Origin: Mycobacterium sp. 236(2023)
GTDB lineage: Bacteria; Actinomycetota; Actinomycetes; Mycobacteriales; Mycobacteriaceae
DNA: 64,000 bases
Direction of reading: 5' to 3'
Assembly (NCBI RefSeq): GCF_029623955.1
Contig: NZ_JARSBP010000012.1
Span: 1 to 64,000 of the forward strand
Under the pieces are notes generated by a model, which was not told the origin of the DNA, did no database searches, and saw nothing but the letters and a program-made list of their open reading frames with translations. Each line of letters starts with the position of its first letter. The stretch's first letter is position 1. A program made the position numbers and the translations under genes. Positions 59,102 through 64,000 of the stretch are shown in pieces.

Positions 59102-59533
59102 TCACCAGCGGCCGAGCTTGCAGAACACGTTGTACGGATCGTTGTGCTCGGTGGCGACGGCGCCGTCGACGGCGATGTCACAATGCGCGTTCGGAGGGGC
59201 CTGGCCGCCCTTGGTGGTGCTGCTGACCTGAAGGATCGCCCAGTTCGGATCTTCCATCGTGGTCTCGAACACCCACGGCACGCCCGGCGCCAGGTTGACC
59301 TTCTCGCGCTTGGCGTACGCGTAAGCGTCGGCGTTGAAGGCCTCCATGCTCGGCGGCTGGGCCGTCACATAGAAGAGGTCGAACTGGTAGGCGCCGCCCG
59401 ACACGAGCGTGTAGCGGACCTGCTTACCCGCAGGCTGAGCGCTCGCGGTGGGCGCACCCACCATGACCGAGGTGGCCGCCGCCAGCAGTGTGGCCCCGAC
59501 TGCCGCTCCCACTTTGGCTGTAGCAATTCGCAT
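59102..59533 (-). CDS. secreted MmpS-like small protein
   Basis: 143 aa from ATG 59533. A GTG at 59542 would add three residues and is about as likely. Sec signal peptide: MRIATAKVGAAVGATLLAAATSV..ASAQPAG, cleavage expected after ASA (about residue 34). The mature part is a beta sandwich with VRYTLVSGG at the start and CDIAVDG...FCKLG at the end, with two cysteines that can form the disulfide seen in MmpS C-terminal domains. No transmembrane anchor beyond the signal. No mmpL gene adjacent. Convergent with helD. Confidence 0.7.
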   Translation of the reverse strand: MRIATAKVGAAVGATLLAAATSVMVGAPTASAQPAGKQVRYTLVSGGAYQFDLFYVTAQPPSMEAFNADAYAYAKREKVNLAPGVPWVFETTMEDPNWAILQVSSTTKGGQAPPNAHCDIAVDGAVATEHNDPYNVFCKLGRW

Positions 59534-59602
59534 GTTGGTCACATCGCCGGACGCTACCGGATTGTTACGGGCGTGCCAGTCCCTCGCCCTCGCCCTTGGT
59601 TA

Positions 59603-59615
59603 ACGGCAAACCAAC
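59603..59615 (+). promoter_or_regulatory. GlnR-type site 1
   Basis: AC (59603-59604), nine bases, AC (59614-59615), in the context GGTTAACGGCAAACCAAC. The AC-N9-AC spacing is the reported GlnR half-site arrangement in mycobacteria. Lies upstream of the urea importer promoter. Confidence 0.55.
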
Positions 59616-59637
59616 CGTCACTTGCGACCACAGGTTA

Positions 59638-59650
59638 ACTTTCCCGTCAC
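59638..59650 (+). promoter_or_regulatory. GlnR-type site 2
   Basis: AC (59638-59639), nine bases, AC (59649-59650), in GTTAACTTTCCCGTCAC, close to the GTnAC-N6-GTnAC form. Ends about 10 nt before a possible -35 (TTGGCA 59661-59666) of the -10 TAACGT at 59682-59687, a position suited to activation. Confidence 0.65.
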
Positions 59651-59681
59651 ACACAGACATTTGGCAGAAACACAGGCGCTC

Positions 59682-59687
59682 TAACGT
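59682..59687 (+). promoter_or_regulatory. urt operon -10 element
   Basis: TAACGT with a TTGGCA -35-like hexamer 15 nt upstream. Gives a transcript leader of roughly 130 nt before urtA. Confidence 0.45.
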
Positions 59688-59692
59688 CCCGA

Positions 59693-59715
59693 TTCGACAC
59701 CGGGGTGGTGTCGAA
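59693..59715 (+). other. hairpin in the urt leader
   Basis: TTCGACACC (59693-59701) and GGTGTCGAA (59707-59715) are perfectly complementary around loop GGGGT. No T-run follows (AACTTCTTCG). It begins near the predicted transcription start, so it could stabilise the 5' end or be a DNA operator. Function unknown. Confidence 0.5.
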
Positions 59716-59823
59716 ACTTCTTCGTTCAGGGCCGCTCTGCGTGGTTCTGAGGGGTGCAGAAGTGTCCTTCTTCGGTTCCTCATCAGGGGATGAGCGCTGC
59801 CGACCGTGCCAGAAAGGCCGTAC

Positions 59824-61089
59824 ATGCAACAACCACGACGCCATTCGTTCACAAAGTCCGCACTGACCACCGGAAGCGTCGTGGCGGTGGCCAGTTTGCT
59901 GTTGGCCGGCTGCGGAAGCAAAGCCACTGAGGAAGATTCAGCAAATGCCGAGTCCTGCGTGGACACCTCGGGTGAAACCATCAAGGTCGGTGCACTGAAT
60001 TCACTGTCGGGCACGATGGCGATCTCCGAGGTCACCGTTCGCAACGCCATCGATCTGGCGGTCGAGCAGATCAACGCCGACGGCGGCGTAATGGGCAAGC
60101 AGATCCAGCTGGTCGGCGAGGATGGCGCATCCGAGCCCACGGTTTTCGCCGAGAAGGCCGAGAAGCTCATCAGCAGCGACTGCGTCGCCGCGGTGTTCGG
60201 CGGGTGGACCTCATCCAGCCGCAAGGCGATGCTCCCGGTGTTCGAGAGCGCGAACTCCCTGCTGTATTACCCCGTGCAGTACGAGGGCCTGGAGTCCTCC
60301 CCCAACATCTTCTACACCGGTGCGACCACCAACCAGCAGATCGTCCCTGCCCTGGACTACCTCAAGGAGCAGGGCGTCAAGTCCCTCTACCTGGTCGGTA
60401 GTGACTACGTCTTCCCGCAGACCGCCAACCGCATCATCAAGGCGTACGCCGAAGCCAACGGCATCGAGATCAAGGGCGAGGACTACACGCCGCTGGGTTC
60501 GACCGACTTCTCCACCATCGTCAACAAGGTGCGCTCCGCAGGTGCCGACGCAGTGTTCAACACGCTCAACGGCGACTCCAACGTCGCGTTCTTCCGCGAA
60601 TACAAGAACGTCGGCCTGACGCCGGCCGTGATGCCGGTGGTCTCGGTGTCGATCGCCGAGGAAGAGGTCGGTGGCATCGGTGTGCAGAACATCGACGGCC
60701 AGCTGACCGCGTGGAACTACTACCAGACGATCGACACCCCGGTGAACAAGGAGTTCGTCGACGCGTACAAGGCCAAGTACGGCGCCGACAAGCCGACCTC
60801 GGACCCGATGGAAGCCGCCTACGTGTCGGTCTACCTGTGGAAGAACACCGTCGAAAAGGCACAGTCGTTCGACGTCAAGGCAATTCAGGACAACGCCGAC
60901 GGTGTCACGTTCGACGCACCGGAAGGCCTCGTCACAATCGACGGTGAGAATCACCACATCACCAAGACCGCCCGCATCGGCGAGATCCGTCCCGACGGTT
61001 TGATCTACACGATCTGGGAGTCGCCCGGCCCGATCGAGCCGGACCCGTTCCTGAAGTCCTACCCGTGGGCCGCCGGCCTGTCGGGCTGA
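59824..61089 (+). CDS. urtA: urea ABC transporter, substrate-binding lipoprotein
   Basis: 421 aa. Start ATG 59824 with GAAAGG. A GTG 18 nt upstream is less well placed. Signal peptide with lipobox LLLAGCGSK (C30). Urea-type Peripla_BP_5 pattern: IKVGALNSLSGTMAISEVTVRNAIDLAVEQINADGGVMGKQ, VFGGWTSSSRKAMLPVFE, LLYYPVQYEGLESSPNIFYTG, and LVGSDYVFPQTANRI. These residues distinguish UrtA from branched-chain amino-acid binders. First gene of urtABCDE, preceded by two GlnR-type sites. Confidence 0.95.
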   Translation: MQQPRRHSFTKSALTTGSVVAVASLLLAGCGSKATEEDSANAESCVDTSGETIKVGALNSLSGTMAISEVTVRNAIDLAVEQINADGGVMGKQIQLVGEDGASEPTVFAEKAEKLISSDCVAAVFGGWTSSSRKAMLPVFESANSLLYYPVQYEGLESSPNIFYTGATTNQQIVPALDYLKEQGVKSLYLVGSDYVFPQTANRIIKAYAEANGIEIKGEDYTPLGSTDFSTIVNKVRSAGADAVFNTLNGDSNVAFFREYKNVGLTPAVMPVVSVSIAEEEVGGIGVQNIDGQLTAWNYYQTIDTPVNKEFVDAYKAKYGADKPTSDPMEAAYVSVYLWKNTVEKAQSFDVKAIQDNADGVTFDAPEGLVTIDGENHHITKTARIGEIRPDGLIYTIWESPGPIEPDPFLKSYPWAAGLSG

Positions 61090-61096
61090 TCCACCT

Positions 61097-61981
61097 ATGG
61101 ATGTCGTAATCGGACAGCTGGCAACAGGATTGAGCCTCGGCTCAATCCTGTTGCTGGCCGCACTGGGATTGTCCCTGACGTTCGGCCAGATGGGCGTCAT
61201 CAACATGGCGCACGGCGAGTTCATCATGGCCGGCTGCTACACCGCCTACGTGGTGCAGCAGATCGTATCGAGTGCCGGTGTCTCGCTGATCATCTCGCTG
61301 GTTCTCGGTTTCTTCATCGGCGGTGCGATGGGTGCGCTGCTCGAGGTGACGCTGATCCAGCGCATGTACGACCGACCTCTGGACACGCTGCTGGTCACGT
61401 TCGGCGTCGGTCTGGTCCTGCAGCAGGTGGCACGCGACATCTTCGGCGCACCCGCAGTCAATGTCGTCGCCCCCGAATGGCTGTCCGGCGGTCTGGAAAT
61501 CATGGGTGCGGTCGTCCCGAAGACACGCATCTTCATCCTGGTGCTGGCCGTCGTGTGCGTCGCGGTGCTGGCCGCTGTGCTCAAGGTGAGTCCGATGGGA
61601 CGCCGGATCCGCGCCGTCGTGCAGAACCGCGATCTCGCTGAGACCAGCGGTATCTCGTCACGCAAGACCGACATCACGACGTTCTTCATCGGATCGGGCC
61701 TCGCGGCCGTTGCCGGTGTCGCGCTGACGTTGATCGGGTCGACCAGTCCGACCATCGGCCAGAGCTATCTGATCGACGCGTTCCTCGTCGTCGTGATCGG
61801 TGGACTCGGGCAGATCAAGGGCACTGTCATCGCGGCCTTCGCACTCGGCTTCCTGAACTCGTTCATCGAGTACAACACCACCGCATCGCTGGCGAAGGTG
61901 ATCGTCTTCGTGATCATCGTGATCTTCCTGCAGGTGCGACCGCAGGGTCTGTTCACCGTGCGGACAAGGAGTCTCGTATGA
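61097..61981 (+). CDS. urtB: urea ABC transporter permease UrtB
   Basis: 294 aa, LivH-like permease with about eight transmembrane segments. N-terminal GLSLGSILLLAALGLSLTFGQMGVINMAHGEFIMAGCYTAYV is the family block. The EAA-like loop is VVQNRDLAETSGISSRKTDI. 7 nt after urtA, overlapping urtC in ATGA. Confidence 0.94.
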   Translation: MDVVIGQLATGLSLGSILLLAALGLSLTFGQMGVINMAHGEFIMAGCYTAYVVQQIVSSAGVSLIISLVLGFFIGGAMGALLEVTLIQRMYDRPLDTLLVTFGVGLVLQQVARDIFGAPAVNVVAPEWLSGGLEIMGAVVPKTRIFILVLAVVCVAVLAAVLKVSPMGRRIRAVVQNRDLAETSGISSRKTDITTFFIGSGLAAVAGVALTLIGSTSPTIGQSYLIDAFLVVVIGGLGQIKGTVIAAFALGFLNSFIEYNTTASLAKVIVFVIIVIFLQVRPQGLFTVRTRSLV

Positions 61982-63087
61982 GAACCATCCTCGGACGTTG
62001 GCAGACCTGGGCGGGCTTCGGACTGGCCGCGGTTGTCCTGTTCGGGGTGGCGCCCGTCGTACTGTCGGACTTCCGCCTCAGCCTGCTGGGCAAGTTCCTG
62101 TGCTTCGCGATCGTGGCCGTCGGCATCGGGTTGGCCTGGGGCCGGGGCGGCATGCTGGTCCTGGGTCAGGGCGTGTTCTTCGGTCTCGGCGGCTACATGA
62201 TGGCGATGCATCTCAAGATCGCTGACGCGGAGATACGCGGTGACGAGGTGCCCGATTTCATGCAGATCCAGGGCGTGCGCGAACTGCCCGGGTACTGGTC
62301 GCCTTTTGCGTCGCCGATCGTCACGCTGCTGGCCATCGTGGTGATCCCGACCGGCATCGCGGCGGCACTGGGTTTCGGCGTTTTCAAGCGCAAGGTCAAG
62401 GGTGCCTACTTCGCGATCCTGTCCCAGGCGCTGGCGGCCGCCTTGGCGATCCTGCTGGTCGGGCAGACCAGCCTCGGAGGGTCCAACGGCCTCAACAGGT
62501 TCCGCACGTTCTTCGGGTTCACCCTCAATGACCCGGCGAACCGACGAATGCTGTACTTCATCGCCGCGGCGGTGCTGCTCATCGTGGTTGCCGTCGTCCG
62601 TCAGCTCATGCAGAGCCGGTATGGCGAACTGCTCGTCGCCGTCCGCGACGGTGAGGAGCGGGTGCGCTTCCTCGGTTACGACCCCGCCAACGTCAAGGTC
62701 GTGGCCTACACGGTGGCGGCACTGTTCGCCAGCATCGCGGGCGCGTTGTTCGCCCCCATCGTCGGCTTCATCGCACCGTCTCAGGTCGGCATCCTGCCGT
62801 CCATCGCGTTCCTCATCGGCGTGGCGATCGGCGGACGGGCCACCTTGCTGGGGCCAGTGCTCGGCGCCATCGGTGTGGCGTGGGCGCAAACCCTGTTCTC
62901 CGAACGCTTCCCGTCGGCCTGGACCTACGGGCAGGGTGCACTGTTCATCATCGTCGTCGGCTTCTTCCCGGCCGGCCTGGCAGGTCTCGGCGTGTTCCTG
63001 CACCGCCGACGCAAGGCCAAAGCCGGGGCTGAACCGCCAGACAAGACGCCCGACCCCGACGAAGAGAAGGTGGGCGCCAGCTCATGA
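61978..63087 (+). CDS. urtC: urea ABC transporter permease UrtC
   Basis: 369 aa, LivM-like permease with about nine transmembrane segments. VGIGLAWGRGGMLVLGQGVFFGLGGYMMAMHLK and GQTSLGGSNGLNRFRTFFGF are typical of UrtC (TGGSNGL-type loop). The C-terminal charged tail KTPDPDEEKVGASS is cytosolic. Overlaps urtB and urtD by 4 nt each. Confidence 0.94.
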   Translation: MRTILGRWQTWAGFGLAAVVLFGVAPVVLSDFRLSLLGKFLCFAIVAVGIGLAWGRGGMLVLGQGVFFGLGGYMMAMHLKIADAEIRGDEVPDFMQIQGVRELPGYWSPFASPIVTLLAIVVIPTGIAAALGFGVFKRKVKGAYFAILSQALAAALAILLVGQTSLGGSNGLNRFRTFFGFTLNDPANRRMLYFIAAAVLLIVVAVVRQLMQSRYGELLVAVRDGEERVRFLGYDPANVKVVAYTVAALFASIAGALFAPIVGFIAPSQVGILPSIAFLIGVAIGGRATLLGPVLGAIGVAWAQTLFSERFPSAWTYGQGALFIIVVGFFPAGLAGLGVFLHRRRKAKAGAEPPDKTPDPDEEKVGASS

Positions 63088-63917
63088 GCGACGTCGAAGC
63101 GAGCACCGCAGGCAAGGAACCCGCCGTCGGCGGCAATGTCGGCATGGGCACGCAGTACCTCGAAGTGCGGGGACTGACAGTCGATTTCGACGGCTTCAAG
63201 GCTGTCAGCGACGTCGACCTCACCCTGTTCCAAGGGGACCTGCGGTTCCTCATCGGCCCCAACGGCGCGGGAAAGACCACCGTCATCGATGCCATCACCG
63301 GCCTGGTGTCGGCGACCGGATCGGTGAACAAGTCGGGCATCGAGCTGCTCGGCAAGAAGGTGCACCAGATCGCGCGCAACGGGGTCGGGCGCACGTTCCA
63401 GACCGCGAGCGTGTTCGAACAGCTCACCGTGCTGCAGAACCTCGACATTGCCGCGGGCGCAGGACGATCGGTCTGGACACTGTTGCGGAGGCGCAACAGC
63501 GTGCTGCCCGCTATCGAGCAGGCGCTGCACACGATCGGGCTCACCCACCTGGCCGACAAGCCGGCAGGCGTGCTCGCCCACGGGCAGAAGCAGTGGCTGG
63601 AGATCGGCATGCTGCTGGTGCAGAACGCCGACGTGCTTCTGCTCGACGAGCCGGTGGCCGGCATGAGCACCGAAGAGCGTGAAGAGACCGGAAACCTGTT
63701 GCGCCGCATTGGTGCTGAACGCACCGTTGTCGTCGTCGAACACGATATGGACTTCATGCGGGCCTTCGCCACGTCGGTGACCGTGCTGGCGCGTGGCCAG
63801 GTCATCGCCGAAGGTTCTGTCGCTGAAGTCCAGGCCAACCCGAAAGTCCAGGAGGTCTACCTGGGTACCGCCGCGGCCGGAGCCGACGGAATCGAACTCG
63901 TCGAGGAGAACTCCTGA
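63084..63917 (+). CDS. urtD: urea ABC transporter ATPase UrtD
   Basis: 277 aa, LivG-like. About 22 extra N-terminal residues precede the domain. P-loop GPNGAGKTT, Q-loop FQTASVFEQLTVL, signature LAHGQKQWLEIGMLL (UrtD form of LSGGQ), Walker B VLLLDEPVAGM, switch histidine VVEHDMDFM. Stop shares its last base with the urtE start. Confidence 0.95.
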   Translation: MSDVEASTAGKEPAVGGNVGMGTQYLEVRGLTVDFDGFKAVSDVDLTLFQGDLRFLIGPNGAGKTTVIDAITGLVSATGSVNKSGIELLGKKVHQIARNGVGRTFQTASVFEQLTVLQNLDIAAGAGRSVWTLLRRRNSVLPAIEQALHTIGLTHLADKPAGVLAHGQKQWLEIGMLLVQNADVLLLDEPVAGMSTEEREETGNLLRRIGAERTVVVVEHDMDFMRAFATSVTVLARGQVIAEGSVAEVQANPKVQEVYLGTAAAGADGIELVEENS

Positions 63918-64000
63918 TGCTCGAAATGGTCGATGTGCACACCGGTTACGGACGCAGCGAGGTCATTCACGGCGCCACCATCAAGGTGCCCGCGGACGGC
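63917..64000 (+). CDS. urtE: urea ABC transporter ATPase UrtE (cut by window end)
   Basis: First 28 codons only: MLEMVDVHTGYGRSEVIHG, then VPADG at the edge. The LivF-like beginning (vtv.YG.s.vL.g) and its place directly after urtD (TGATG overlap) identify it as the second ATPase. P-loop and the rest lie beyond base 64000. Confidence 0.9.
   Translation, partial: MLEMVDVHTGYGRSEVIHGATIKVPADG

Noticed and set aside
1..64000. tRNA, rRNA, CRISPR arrays, insertion sequences
   Set aside because: Looked for clover-leaf 3' ends, regularly spaced repeats and transposase motifs. None was seen. The phage-like element does not end in a recognisable tRNA gene.

Overview
The window reads as a high-GC chromosome of a fast-growing mycobacterium (Mycolicibacterium-like). 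From about 5.8 kb to 59 kb the gene order follows, with gaps and insertions, the M. tuberculosis stretch I recall as Rv2535c (pepQ) to Rv2578c: shikimate genes, mltG, ruvX, alaS, rarA, a transglutaminase/ATP-grasp cluster, aspS and the Rv2578c radical-SAM gene. Species cannot be fixed from the sequence alone.

1-5.79 kb is foreign. Lower-GC, T-rich DNA carries a phage head-assembly operon: terminase large subunit (cut by the window edge), portal, acidic scaffold-like protein, HK97-type capsid, and two connector/closure genes. It ends in a hairpin with a T-rich tail. A lone opposite-strand gene follows, then directly the 3' end of host pepQ. No tail, lysis or integrase gene lies between the head genes and the host junction. 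This resembles a capsid-forming satellite (cf-PICI or phiRv1/phiRv2-like) more than a normal prophage, and it is the most unusual part of the window.

5.8-23.2 kb is mostly core genome: pepQ, a small membrane protein, and a leftward run alaS-ruvX-mltG-aroE-prepilin peptidase-hydrolase-aroC-aroK-aroB with many 1-8 nt overlaps. Then come yjbQ, a GlsB-type membrane protein, an ArsR/AHSA1 pair with its own operator, rarA, a DUF3097 gene and an SDR-SnoaL-SDR operon.

23.3-31.3 kb (minus strand) is one tightly overlapping operon of a DUF2126/transglutaminase protein, a circularly permuted ATP-grasp/alpha-E protein, a second transglutaminase and a zinc-ribbon metallopeptidase. It is a predicted but poorly understood peptide-modifying system. 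32.4-40.6 kb is a complete carbohydrate operon (DeoR regulator, FGGY kinase, ABC importer, SDR, BtpA-family TIM barrel) with unknown substrate.

40.6-59.5 kb holds HxlR/thiolase, an F420-type Ddn-like enzyme, a DUF4436 membrane protein, aspS, an esterase and two zinc metallopeptidase-type genes. A TetR-controlled acyl-CoA unit follows (thioesterase, amidohydrolase, two acyl-CoA dehydrogenases) with three matching palindromic operators. Next is a radical-SAM gene divergent from the RNA-polymerase recycling factor helD, with a LexA-type SOS box between them.

59.5-64 kb is the urea importer urtABCDE (urtE cut by the window end), preceded by two GlnR-type AC-N9-AC sites, matching nitrogen-limitation control. 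No tRNA, rRNA, CRISPR array or insertion sequence was seen. No gene-free stretch exceeds 300 bases.
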